This document shows positions 24,440 through 35,769 of a stretch of DNA of 64,000 bases, one piece after another (within the stretch, counting starts at the first letter, position 1; each line of letters opens with the position of its first letter). The notes beneath the pieces are model-generated. The model was not told the origin of the DNA and made no database searches. It worked only from the letters and a program-made list of their open reading frames with translations. Position numbers and translations under genes: made by a program. The DNA is from Aporrectodea caliginosa (taxonomy: Eukaryota; Annelida; Clitellata; Crassiclitellata; Lumbricidae), in assembly GCA_020284085.1 (NCBI GenBank), contig JACEVL010000058.1, positions 1,344,501-1,408,500 on the forward strand, read 5' to 3'.

Positions 24440-25240
24440 GTGGCTGGTTAGCTTCTGACAGAAAGGTTTATTCATGGATTGATGCTGTGCGTAATGCATT
24501 GGGATTGTACTGTACGGAAGCGCGTGGAGATAGGCCTAAAAAAGTAGGCTACCTTTACACTTAACTCTACGTGCGATTCTGATATCATATCTGCCCTGGG
24601 TTCCGCAGCACGTCGTTCTGGAGGAGAAGCTGACGATTGCCGACCACGTCAATTTACGCTATAGGCGCTGCATTTAGGAACTGCTCGTCTTAATACACAT
24701 TATTTTGTTCGGTAATTCCTAGGTAGCCATGTGGGAGCGCCTTTGTGAGTTGCTTAAAGGGAGCCATACAAGTGCTCTGATAGATACATGCATACATACA
24801 ACATACATTCTGGCTGACCGTGAACATCATATGTTGGTTTAAGTGAACAAGTGAAAAGTATCCCATCTGTGAATGATGAGTTCGGAATGCTGATCATTAG
24901 GCCCTAAACAAATAATTCTATTCTAGAGGCTAACAATTGTTTAGGTTAGCCTTACTTTAAGGCTAAGCGAATGCCGCCTGCAAACTATGGTCCAGCTCTT
25001 TGTACATTTTGATTGGAAGCCTGGCGAATCTCTTCTGCTCGTCCTTGATGAAATTCTTTCTTCTTTTGCTCCCTTCATTCTTGGTTAAAATTAATAGGGT
25101 TTTAGTTGTGGCTTTAATCGGGTTTTTGCGAACCCTGTCAACAATTATACTTTTTTCAATCAGGTCATATCCTCCACAGTTAAATGGGTTTCGGTTTCTC
25201 GGTTGAGTTGCAACTATGGTAACCACCCTCAAGAGTTTAT
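24440..25240. other. 3' flank of copy 2
   Basis: Matches the flank of copy 5 around 52030-53080 (GCGAATGCCGCCTGCAAAC, GATTGGAAGCCTGGCGAATC, CGTCCTTGATGAAA). No gene supported. Confidence 0.55.
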
Positions 25241-25245
25241 TAAAT

Positions 25246-25756
25246 TGTCTCTGTCTCTGTCTCTGTCTCTGTCTCTGTCTCTCTGTCTGTCTCTGTCTCT
25301 GTCTCTGTCTCTGTCTCTGTCTCTGTCTCTGTCTCTGTCTCTGTGTCTCTGTCTCTGTCTCTGTCTCTGTCTCCTGTCTCTGTCTCTGTCTCTGTCTCTG
25401 TCTCTGTCTCTGTCTCTGTCTCTGTCTGTCTCTGTCTGTCTCTGTCTGTCTCTGTCTGTGTCTCTGTCTGTCTCTGTCTGTCTGTGTCTGTCTCTGTCTG
25501 TCTCTGTCTCTGTCTCTGTCTCTGTCTCTGTCTCTGTCTCTGTCTCTGTCTCTGTCTCTGTCTCTGTCTCTGTCTCTCTGTCTCTCTGTCTCTCTGTCTC
25601 TCTGTCTCTCTGTAATCTCTGTCTCTCTGTCTCTCTGTCTCTCTCTGTCTGTCTCTGTCTCTGTCCTCTGTCTCTGTCTCTGTCTCTGTCTCTGTCTCTG
25701 TCTCTGTCTGTCTGTCTCTCTCTGTCTGTCTGTCTGTCTCTCTGTCTCTGTCTCTG

Positions 25757-25833
<77 letters not shown>
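25246..25833. repeat. long (CTCTGT)n / (CT)n microsatellite
   Basis: Nearly 590 bp of TCTGTC hexamers with some tetramer and dinucleotide phases. It creates long false open frames on both strands (Arg/Asp/Glu-rich on minus, Ser/Leu/Cys-rich on plus). Confidence 0.97.
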
Positions 25834-25834
<1 letters not shown>

Positions 25835-25839
25835 CATTC

Positions 25840-26400
25840 ATTCCGTTCCTTCTAGAACATTGGGCGACTAACAGTTAGGTCTAATTAAAGATCTCAAAGC
25901 CAAAGCGTCTGTGTGTGTACAACCAATGCAGCTTTAGACCAGCATAGAGTTAGGTAATAGGGTTATATGTCCAAACTATGGAAACCTGTTGGTGGTCTCC
26001 TCATCAAGCCTTGTCAAGCACTAGGCCTATGAACAAAATTAGGACTATGTGTAGTAATGTACTATTTTACCAGGTTATATAAATTACATACATATTTGAA
26101 GTTTTGTATCTGCATAAGCCTAATATGTATAAGCTATATACTATAGGGCCTGTTGATACATAGGCATTATGCATATATCTGAAGTTATAGGTTGACTTAG
26201 GCCTACAGCCTACTTTGATACATAACTGCACGTATGTGTGTAAACGTATGCACACATAGATAGTAGGCTATACCTGAACTGAACGGATGCATTCGTTTCT
26301 TTAGCCTATATATAAATGTATATATATATATATATATTGATATATGTTTATAAGTCAATCTGCGCAAAAGAGGAACTAGGCCTATTATAGTAAAGGCTTG
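25840..26400. other. intergenic, AT-rich
   Basis: Contains TA runs near 26315-26336 and several TAGGCCTA words. No gene or recognisable element. Confidence 0.5.
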
Positions 26401-26654
26401 CGATTTGTATGCCTAATATACGCTCTGTCGTTATTTGCCTCGCGAGTCACATGCAAACTAAGGAACATTGATCCAGTTGAATAGGATCCAGATAGATTTG
26501 CATGCTGTGAAATATCCAGTGACTCATCATTTCAAAGACACAACACAAATACTACAATACAACAAGATGTCACCAAACAGAGTTCAGAAGTTCAAACACA
26601 AGCCTACCATGAGTTGGTAAGTTTTAGCCTGGTCTATTATAGATAAGCTTATAT

Positions 26655-27165
26655 ATCACAACCGGTGACAAATTCGAGAAATTTCCGTCTTCACTTTTGG
26701 ACGGCTTACACAAAGAGTAAAATTATAATTGTCCGCATAACTTAGTTATAAAAAATTATTTATATTATATTGTTTGGATGGTTAATATGAGAACAAAATT
26801 ATAAAATCCAAATTTTACCCGAAATTTCATTGTCCTTTCTTATGGTGAGTCAATTCAACGTTTCGTTAGGGTAACTGTTGAAACGCTTAGCTGGTGTTTC
26901 ATAATTTTTGGATCATAAACTTACATATATCGATTGCTCAATGTGGCTTTTTAAATAATTAATTAATTAATTAATTTAAAAATAAATTAAACCCTCTGTC
27001 TTCAAATATTGCTTACAACACCGTTACGAATAGGTTTCTACCATCTGTGGAAAAAACTGAAAACTCTCGTTTTTTGAATTGACTTCCTCGATAGCAGGGA
27101 CCATGTCTGCATTGATTTTACCAACAAGAAATCAATATGTATGATGACAATTTTCAAAACTTTAT
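26655..27165 (-). repeat. inverted partner of 16215-16825
   Basis: Reads as the reverse complement of that block, from GGACGGCTTAC through CAACACCGTTACGAAT to CATTGATTTT.CCAACAAGAAATCAA. It adjoins the foldback element at 27194. Confidence 0.75.
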
Positions 27166-27193
27166 CCGGTAAGGTTATAGTATATCAAATATA

Positions 27194-28150
27194 TACAACT
27201 CCGTGACTGTAATTATTACATTTTGCGTATATGTAGATTTTTCGGTCGAAATAATATTGAAACTGACAGCCTGGCCCCTATAAACTAATATTTTTTGATA
27301 TCTTAACTCGTCCAGTCAGTGAAGAGGCCTAATTATGAAAATTAAACAACTCCGATACTACAATTCCGTTACTTTTTAGTAACGTTGTTATAGTTTCTGA
27401 AACGGAGTTGTAATAAAGTTTTGGATTTGTATAATGTATGTACGTCTGCGTGTATGTATGAATGTGTGTATGTACATGTAGTCCTATGTGTAAACTCTGG
27501 TTTATAGTTATATCTAGAGAGCGGGTGTAGTTATAGGCCTATGCCAGAATACAGCAGAATATTATTTTTTATTGCCTCTGCAAATAGAATATGTTTACTA
27601 GTATGAGCAGGTTTAACATAATACAATACTCAATTCTATATAATTAAATTATTGTATTATTGCATAGTAATTTATCTGCTATACCCGTACCACACTTAAT
27701 GTATTTAGCTGTCAGCCAAGACAAAAACGTTTCAAATAGAAACAGAGGAAAATTAAAACGAAAGAGGGGCAAGAAAACTACAAAAGAGATCATTGTATTC
27801 TGGTATTTAGCTACACCCTTTCTCTAGATATTACTATAAACCACAGTATTCACATAGGACTGCATACACACATTCATACTTAAACGCGCATACACACATA
27901 CATATACAAATCCAAGACATTATTACAACTCCGTTTCAGAACTACAACACCGTTACGAAAAAAAAGTCACGGAGTTGTGGTATCGGAGTAGTAAAAATTC
28001 ATAATTAGGTCTTCACGCTGACCGGACGACTTAAGACATTAAAAAATTGTTAGTTTATAGTTGCCAGTCTGTCACTTTCAATATTATTTTTGAAAGAAGA
28101 AAATTATATATATATACGCAAAATGCAATAATTACAGTAACGGAGTTGTA
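27194..28150. mobile_element. foldback / long-TIR non-autonomous DNA transposon
   Basis: Arms 27194-27552 and 27795-28150 are inverted copies of each other at high identity, ending TACAACTCCGTNACTGTAAT on both sides, with a loop of about 240 bp. The ends abut ATA and AAT, so TA may be the target. Subterminal motifs such as ACAACTCCG.TAC recur inside the arms. No transposase frame is present. Confidence 0.8.
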
Positions 28151-28602
28151 AATCTTTTTATACTATAACATACTATAACATCCATTTTGATTTCTTGCTG
28201 GTAGAATCAGTGCAGACATATATAGGCCTAATATTCGCACTGGCGTTATTCACCTCGTGAGTCACATGCAAATTATGGAAACATTGATCTCGAATTGAAT
28301 TTGCTTGCTGTGAAACATCCCATGATTATCTTAGAGACAATACAGCTAATACGATCTAACGGAACGCCCCTAAACAGAGTACAGAAGTTCATTGCTCCCG
28401 ACGAGGGTCCAGATGAATTATATATTTGCTTACTGTGAAATAGCCATTGTCTGATTATTTTAAGAACAATACAACTAATAGGCCTACGATATAACGCAAT
28501 GACCCTAAACTAAGTTGTCCTAAGCCATTGGAGCCTACACGACTTTAAACTGCGTGTTACCACAAAATCGTGTTTTTTTATACTAAATTGTAGATCACAA
28601 GA

Positions 28603-28739
28603 AGATAAGACCGATAGAAAGCATGTGATATGTGATAGGCTAACCCTATAAGTCTAAAGCTCGGCACGCGCTGCAGTTTATCTGGCACAGACATAGGCCT
28701 AGTTGCAGATATCTTGGCTGGAGACATTGTTTTATGAAG
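28603..28739 (+). promoter_or_regulatory. promoter and untranslated first exon, propeller copy 3
   Basis: AGATAAGACC, a weakened TATA (CTATAAGTC near 28648), CAGATATCTTGGCTGGAGAC and donor AAG/GTAAAG at 28739/28740. Compared with copies 1 and 6, a few bases after TATAA are missing. Confidence 0.5.
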
Positions 28740-28791
28740 GTAAAGTGAAACTTTCTTCTCAGTATTTGCTTCTTTAGACCTATTTAAAAAA

Positions 28792-29275
28792 ATGAATAGA
28801 AAATTATTTACAAGCTATAAGCTATACGCTCGAACTAATAGGTCTACTAGATTTTTCAATATTAAATGCAATGGACCATTAGTATGGAATACATTACTTG
28901 TTCATATTCGATGTTCGCCGACTTTACAATTATTTAAACAACAACTGCGCAGTTTCTTAAATGACACACGACTGTAATTTGTAACTTATTTTATAGCTTA
29001 GTTAAGTTTTACTCTCTGTTCAGTGGGTCATGTATATGATCCAATTTTTTTTTGTTATCATAGTTTAGACTTCGATGCATGTTTAATTAGAAAGACGACT
29101 GTTCTTCGTCGCCATCTGTACTGCCTTTAATTTGGTGACCCTATTCAAGCGGAACTCTGTTCCTTCTGGGTCAACCGGTTGTTTCTCAATACCCATGTCA
29201 ATGTTTCATGTCTGTATTTTTCTTTTGCTGATTTTGATTTGTTGGGATTCAATAAACGAAGAATGAATGAATGGA
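28792..29275 (+). mobile_element. LINE 3' end remnant
   Basis: The frame 28792-28977 reads RTNRSTRFFNIKCNGPLVWN and then TLQLFKQQLRSFLND, the usual C-terminal pattern of Jockey/CR1-group reverse transcriptases (GPxxWNxL...FKxxL). A non-coding tail ends in AATAAACGAAGAATGAATGA, a GAAT-type tail. Confidence 0.65.
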
Positions 29276-29435
29276 TGAATGAATAATCCCTCAGTTGTCA
29301 GAAATTCATAATGATAATTATGAACATTGTTCATAATTATTGTTCAGAGTTAACATTGATTATAATCAATGTTAACTCTGGACTGGCCATCCTTGTCAAA
29401 ATCTGGGAGAATAAAAGTGCTGTTGAACGCATTTT

Positions 29436-29439
29436 TATT

Positions 29440-29533
<94 letters not shown>

Positions 29534-29614
29534 ATAATAATATAATAATAATTATGTAGTGTCATTTCCAGTCCATTTATTATTATTATTATCATTATTA
29601 TTATTATTATCATC

Positions 29615-29681
<67 letters not shown>

Positions 29682-29712
29682 ACAACAACATCATCATCAT
29701 CATCATCATCAT
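29436..29712. repeat. (ATT)n and (ATC)n microsatellites
   Basis: ATT runs at 29436-29530 and 29577-29606 are followed by an ATC run at 29607-29712. Polyisoleucine, polyasparagine and polymethionine frames here are artefacts. Confidence 0.95.
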
Positions 29713-29879
29713 GGATTTAGTGCCAAATATGTATCGAATGGCACATTTTGAATGTGCCGTTGCCAGTCGGAACCAGCATAGTTTTTTATGTGAACGTTGC
29801 ACATAGGCTACGCCTAAATAGTGAACCCGTTGAACATTTTTGCGGACTCTTAGCTGCTTGATATTGTTTAAATTTTGCA

Positions 29880-30290
29880 CCTTTTAGCCTGGTAGGCTAT
29901 ATAAACTTTAATGACGTGCAATAGGCTATTATTATACAGTCAGCAGTCTTGGCAATATTTTATGCAGCTTTGTAGTACTTTTACATTTTGGATATTGCAT
30001 AGGGTCTACTACCAGTATCAATTAATAATAGATAATTTCCAATCTATTCATCGTTTTGTAATCTAGCCATGTGACCAACTATGTGCCAATAAAGGACTTG
30101 ATTTGGTGAAAAATATTAGGCCTATTATTAGACCTGAAGAAACTGACAGTAATTTTATAACCAGTAAAATGCTATATCCAATGGACAGGGGCAATATGGA
30201 CCTGGTCCATATTACCCCTTTTAGATGTGTCCATAATGCCCCGACCATGGGGCAATTTTGCACTGATGCTGTCAGCATGTATAGCATGAG
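29880..30290. other. intronic region of copy 3
   Basis: No gene. A short hairpin lies at 30188-30218 (GGGGCAATATGGACC facing GGTCCATATT.CCCC). From 30290 the DNA matches the sequence before the start exon in copies 2 and 6. Confidence 0.5.
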
Positions 30291-30574
30291 ACCTTGTTCT
30301 GACGTCCTTTGAGCCTAACCTTTGAGGAAACCTATTTCAATGCAAAAAACGTCACTGCAGTGGCAGGGGTTACTAACCGTGGTCATGTGAACATTTTAGA
30401 ATCATCTGATGAGAACAGGTTGAAGCATTTAAAATATAAATTTCAGTAACCTTCTAGAGTTTTAGAACCATGCATTAAGACGATAATATGAGATATATAC
30501 TGTCAGAATGAATGAATGAATGAATGAATGAATACATCAATCTTTACTAGAGCATCATAATATTCTTTGGTTCC

Positions 30575-31365
30575 GCTCTTTTCTATCTGACCGCTCTCTC
30601 TGTGTCGTCTTCGTGTCCACACGCTCTCCCTGGACTTTTATTCCAAACGGCTTGCCTCAAAGTTCAGTCCTGGCAGCACTCCTCTACATTCTCTACACAG
30701 CCGACCTTTTCAGACCATGTCAATCGCATCTCTCGAACATGCCTTTATCATCTATTCTACGACAGATTCGCACCATCCGTCACTCACTCTCTTCTCACGC
30801 GGTCAACACTCTCGTCCATGCACTGATTTGTACTAGGATTGACTTCGGCAACTCCATCTATGCTGGTCTCTCTTCACTAAACCTCTACAAGCTTCAGTCA
30901 GTTCTTAACGCTTCCGCCCGCCTTATTTGTGGTCTTCCGAAGCATTCTCACATAATTATCTTCGTTTATTCCGGAAACTCTCTACTGGCTTCCTGTGCCC
31001 CAGCGCATTCAGTTCAAAATTCTCACACTTATGCGCAAATCTCTGCTCGGGGTAGCTCCTTCATACCTTATGCACGTCGGTTTCTACACTCCCTGGTCGC
31101 TCTGCTCTGCGCTCGGCCGCCAGAGGCCTCCTGGTTGTCCCTCGCACGCGTGGTGCAACTGCTCAATCCAGAAGCTTTGCTTATGTCGACCCCTCCAGTT
31201 GGAACCACCATCCGCATGAATTGCGTCTTGAGCTCCTCAGCCTTTCTCTTCCTCTGTTTCGGAAACGCCTGAAGACTATTTTATTTGTTAGAGCCCTGGG
31301 TCGGGAGCGCCTCTGAATCTCTGAGTGGCTCTGTACAAATGTTCAATTACAATTACAATATGACA
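30575..31365 (+). mobile_element. LINE remnant (L2/CR1-like), internally deleted
   Basis: Contains GLPQSSVLAALLYILYTADL (degraded GVPQGSVLGPLLF), then jumps to HLSNMPLSSILRQIRTIRHS and LNASARLICGLPKHSHI, so the segment with the catalytic FADD motif is deleted. The 3' end GGGAGCGCCTCTGAATC...CAAATGTTC carries an AATTAC-type tail. It is related to the minus-strand fragment at 63660-64000. Confidence 0.8.
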
Positions 31366-31847
31366 TAATAATGGGGATCGAATATTGCTGCTTCAAATCT
31401 AAAGACTTTTAGCCTGAAAAAAGTGTTGAGTGGACCTCATAAGAAAGATGTGGCGCCGTAGCATTATGAAAACACAATCATCATTTTCTAGATTGATCTC
31501 GAGCTCCCCCACCTCCTCGTAACATTGTGAAAACACAATCATCATTTTCTAGATTGATCTCGAGCTCCCCCACCTCCTTTTCGCTCAGGTGTTCAGGCAA
31601 CTGAATTTTGTTCTTCGTAGGGTATTTCTGACGTGACGCAGCACTCGTGAATAATCTGATGCCGTGCTTTAGTTTTTAGGTCGTGTTTAGAAATTGTTGA
31701 GTTTGCGATTAAGATTCTTCTCCTATGTAGATCAGCATGTTTGTGTGTTGTAGAAATATCATATATAATATTAAACGGTTTCGTCAGTAAGATGCAAAAA
31801 TTAGGAAATTTCTTGTAGACTTTGATACCTTCGTCTGCACCACAAAT

Positions 31848-33242
31848 ATGGGAAGAAGCTTGATGATCGTCGTGATCGTGTTAATCACAATTACTGTCTC
31901 ATATTCCCGTAGTAAGTGAAAGAGCGTTCTTGTCGTAAAATACTACTGTTTGAATAAAACAGTTCTTTGTTCATTAAATTCAGAGTATCAGAGAATTCTG
32001 TCCATCCTTGGAAGATTGTAAATAATTTAAGATAATCTGATGTCTACAACCTGTCGTGTAATTTCTAAGCATCTTTCTTCTTCATTTCATCTTTTCATCA
32101 TCATAGATTTGCTTTTCTGATACAATAATTATGTGTTTTTCTATTATTTCTTGATCAGAAGATGCATACGATTGTTTTTCCACGTTTATATCTTTATAAT
32201 TTTTCGTTCTTGCAAAACATCTTTTCCTGTCAATGTAAGTTATCTTTAGACCTAAATTATTTTTACATAAAATCTAATTAATTAATTTCTTTATGGCTTT
32301 GAGCAATGTCACTTCCTGTGGCATACAAAACCAATCTCCTATGGTTTAACAAAGCCTGTATAGTATTATATACTGCTGTGCGTAGATGCGCCACCGGTTG
32401 ATGCATGCGGATTCATTCAAAAATCAGGATTGATTCATCGTTTTCCGGAAGGTAAACCTATCTACGGAGTCCAAGTGATTGACAATGAAGTTTACGTTAT
32501 TCGAGACATGACACCATACATCGAAGTCTACGACAGCTACACCTTCCAATCCAAGAGAAACATAAGTCTAAAACACATTCAACGACCATACAACTTAGTT
32601 CAGTCAAGACACAATTCATCTGAGACGTCTCTTTTCATCAACGACTGGTCAAATGAAGCTGATCTGACCGTTGTCAAAGTGCCCTCCGGAATCGTAACAA
32701 AGTGGCCTGCCAATAACTACCAAAAACCTTTTATGCTCACTAGGTCAAGTTTCTACACTGGAGAAAACATTCTCGGAACTGAAGTCGTGCTTCAGAAAGT
32801 GGTGGAATTAACTCCAGATGGAAAGCTCGTTAGCGAAGTCATTTTCCGCAATATTTCGAATCCATGCCATACCATCAAAATGGCCCCTGACCGCTTCGCC
32901 GTCTCTCTTTGCTCTGGTTCAGCACCTGAGTTGCACCAAGTCTGTCTAGTTGACGGGAACGGAGAAACTATCAAATGCTACGGCGGACTTCCAGGATCTG
33001 GAGCGGGTCAGCTGAACACACCAGCACGACTGGAGCTGAACGACAAGAACTGCATCCTCGTTTCAGACCTCAGAAACAAAAGAGTGGTGCTGTTAAACCA
33101 GAACCTCGACTATGTCCGAAATCTGATTAATGAGGATCTTGAGGGTCCTAAAAGTCTCTTCCTTGATCAAAAGCAAGGTCTGCTATACGTGGCCGATAAC
33201 ACAATCAATGGCAGTGGTCGAGTGAAGGTGTTCAAGATTTAA
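31848..33242 (+). CDS. secreted NHL-type beta-propeller protein, copy 3
   Basis: Coding exons 31848-31911 and 32386-33242 (306 residues). The signal peptide is MGRSLMIVV...SYS. The mature chain keeps DACGF, YGVQVIDNEVYVIRDMTPYI and both NHL-like repeats. Two extra cysteines (NPCHT and SLCSGSAPE) bring the mature total to six. The variable loop is CSGSAPELHQ and the last loop is INGSG. An AATAAA at 33399 may end the transcript, because the signal used in the other copies has been carried away by the downstream inversion. Confidence 0.85.
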
Positions 33243-33494
33243 TTAAATGATATTATTAGTTACAAGTGAGCAGCTGCGACTCATTCGAAAACGGAACAAT
33301 TTGGAGCATTATGTAACTGAGTCTCAACGTTAGGCTTACTTTTCGACACTTTAACATTATAACTGTAGAACCTGTTAATATGAGAATACTAATATGAGAA
33401 TAAATTGATGGCTGACTGATTATCAACTAAGGATTTTACTAAACTTTGCTTTATTATTAAATCCTGTGTATCTTGAAAGCATTTTGATCATATG

Positions 33495-34657
33495 ATTGTA
33501 GCGAACTAGACTTATACGGTTCTCTGGAGGCGCCACTGTATTCCCTCTACTGGCCATGCATGTACGCGTTGGGTCTAATGCAATAGATAATTCTTGGTTG
33601 ACGCCCTTTTACTGCTACGCTATTGGGTGTTGGATTCGTGCGGCTGACGCCAATTGGCTGACTATTGGCGCGAACTGGGCCCGCTTAATTTAAAGCCTAG
33701 TCTATATATAAACTGACGCGTGAGGCATGCCTGCAGAGTGCGCCAAACGATCTTGGAGAGTGAATACGTCGTTTGACTGGACGCTGTTGCAGACGTAGTT
33801 GCAGATATTTGCTAGAATTTGGCCGCCAAGTGGAGATTTGGTGTAGTGGTTTGACGCCTTTGGTAGAAAGAAGCACCGGGTTGAAATCTTCTACGCACGC
33901 CTTCTCTTTTCGAAGTTTAATCATTGTTCGTTGGGTTAGTGCTGTGTGTATTTTCTATAATTAGTGTTTGATTTGAAGGTTTTCGATGAAAGTTATTGAT
34001 TACCTGTTGTTTAATTGAACTAACTCAGTGGACTGTGCAACTGAGATTCGAATCCGTAAATTTTGCTCTAGTGAAAGAGTTGTATCGAAAACTTGTGAAC
34101 GATACTTGTTACGATAATCTGTCATGATTCAAACTTTTTTTTGAATTCAATATAATCATATCAGAAAATACAGCTGTCTGAACCAGTTTCTATAGATAGG
34201 AAAATTACTGAGTTAAGCACCTTGCTTCAACAACTCATGGAGCGCCAGGGTGAGCAGGCTAGCCAATTGAAACATGTCATGGCTTACATACAGACTGATC
34301 AGCAGTTAACTACTACAGAAATTCTACATGTAGAGGGTTTGAACCCTGAAGTGCGACCGCACTTTGCTCTGCCTTCAGAGGAAGCCGCGGACAGAAATAT
34401 CGGTCTGGTACTTGGAGCTCCCTCTGATTCGGTAGTAGGTCAATCAGTTAAATTGCCTAGTGACAACCTGCCTCGCCGCAGCGCCCGACTGAGTTCAAAA
34501 CCCTCTGTATGTTATGCTTTTCCTGCGTCTACATGGCAGATGAGTTCGAATCTTTCCCACCGATCTGTCAAGGGTTCAATCCGAGCAATGGTTAAACCGG
34601 AACTCCCTCTACAGCAGCGCTACTTCTCGCAAGAGGGCGGACAGGACGCGACATGCT
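33495..34657 (+). mobile_element. degraded LTR retrotransposon (Ty3/gypsy-like?)
   Basis: It interrupts the 3' flank of copy 3 between GATCATATG and CATGCTTATATCG, sequences that are contiguous in the other copies. The left part looks like an LTR with TATATATAA near 33703. The frame 34222-34737 begins with a gag-like coiled stretch (LLQQLMERQGEQASQLKHV) and soon reads PRRSARLSSKP, as near the end of some LTR-element polyproteins. This suggests a large internal deletion. No protease, reverse transcriptase or integrase remains. Confidence 0.4.
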
Positions 34658-35225
34658 TATATCGCTATATACGAACAGCTTATAGTGAACGATTACTATT
34701 TCTTTTTAGGCCTATCTCCTCAAGCTTCCGTGCATAAAATTCCAACCACACAATCCAAATGCATTACGTACAGCATCAATCCACAAATTAACCTTCCTCT
34801 AACTCTAAGAAGCTAACACTTTGGTGGTCAGCCACTCGGCCGGTGCCCTTCTGTTCGGTAGAGCGATAGTCTGCTAACGCTAAGAGAACATGAATAGTAA
34901 ATAATTTAATATTATAATTTCTCATTGTAGGCCTAGTTCAAAATTTATATAGCACCATCTCAGAAAACTGAATATCTTGTATTATGATAAAGTCTGTGAA
35001 CAGAAATATATTTGAAAACAAACCAGTGCCCACAAAAATAGGAGGGTCACGCGATTCAGACACACGAACATCGGTGTAGGCTAATCTTCGGGGGTACAGG
35101 TTGCGAGGGACACCAGAACCTCCATTTTGTCGGCTGCAGGGTACCAATCCTCCCATATATCCAAAAGAAACGAATCTAAACTTGACGGATGACTGAGATG
35201 GATGCCCTCATCAACAGTCTTTGCT

Positions 35226-35230
35226 ATTGG
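35226..35230 (-). promoter_or_regulatory. CCAAT box of copy 3's downstream module (inverted)
   Basis: The module downstream of copy 3 lies on the minus strand because of the inversion. CCAAT is intact, but the TATA position reads GGATATATGGGAGG. Confidence 0.3.
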
Positions 35231-35232
35231 TC

Positions 35233-35460
35233 CATTGTGGGGCGCGGTGGTGTAGGGGTATGTTCAGTGCCTTGCAGCCTGAGTGTTGCGGGTTCGAATC
35301 CACCTCAAGCCATAGCGTAGGGACCCTGGGCAAGTCCTTCACTCACAATTGCTCATGCGCTTCGGCGTGAAACTCCGATTCAGTGTCCGCGCTGTACAGT
35401 AGTCGGAAGCGCCCCTGAGTAGAAATCTTGAAGGGGCGCTATAACAAGTGCTCATTCATA
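35233..35460 (+). mobile_element. tRNA-derived SINE
   Basis: TGGGGCGCGGTGGTGTAGGG (box A region) and GCGGGTTCGAATCCACC (box B), body GCTCATGCGCTTCGGCGTG, tail TTGAAGGGGCGCTATAACAA then a CATA/CATT-type end. Same family as 6734-6970, opposite strand. Confidence 0.88.
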
Positions 35461-35769
35461 CATACATCTTTGCATATAAAAGCTTATACATCGACCCAAA
35501 TATCGTATCGTATCGTATTTAAGCATTTGTAAAGCGCCTCTCGTAGGGTGAACCGTTCAGAAGCGCTCCCAGTGTGCTAAGCCCCGTGAAAATAAACAGG
35601 TTTTGAGAAAAGCGAAGGAAGAAGAGAGACTGCCAGAGAGAATTTTAGAGCGAACAGAAGGAGAAAGAGCATTCCAAAGAGAGGGACCAATTGAAGCAAA
35701 GGAACGAGCCTGAGCCATAGCAGTTCTACTACAGGGAACCAAGAGGTCAAGTCTATTGCAGGAACGAAG

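Noticed and set aside
24963..25878. Long open frames on both strands (up to about 290 codons)
   Set aside because: They are created by the CTCTGT microsatellite; the composition is pure repeat translation.
29311..29880. Ile-, Asn- and Met-rich frames
   Set aside because: ATT and ATC microsatellites.
33697..33964. Short open frames on both strands
   Set aside because: Lie in LTR-like, non-coding sequence and show no similarity to known domains.
35233..35330. Functional tRNA gene
   Set aside because: Boxes A and B exist, but the arms do not pair as a cloverleaf and the sequence continues into a repeated SINE body and tail.
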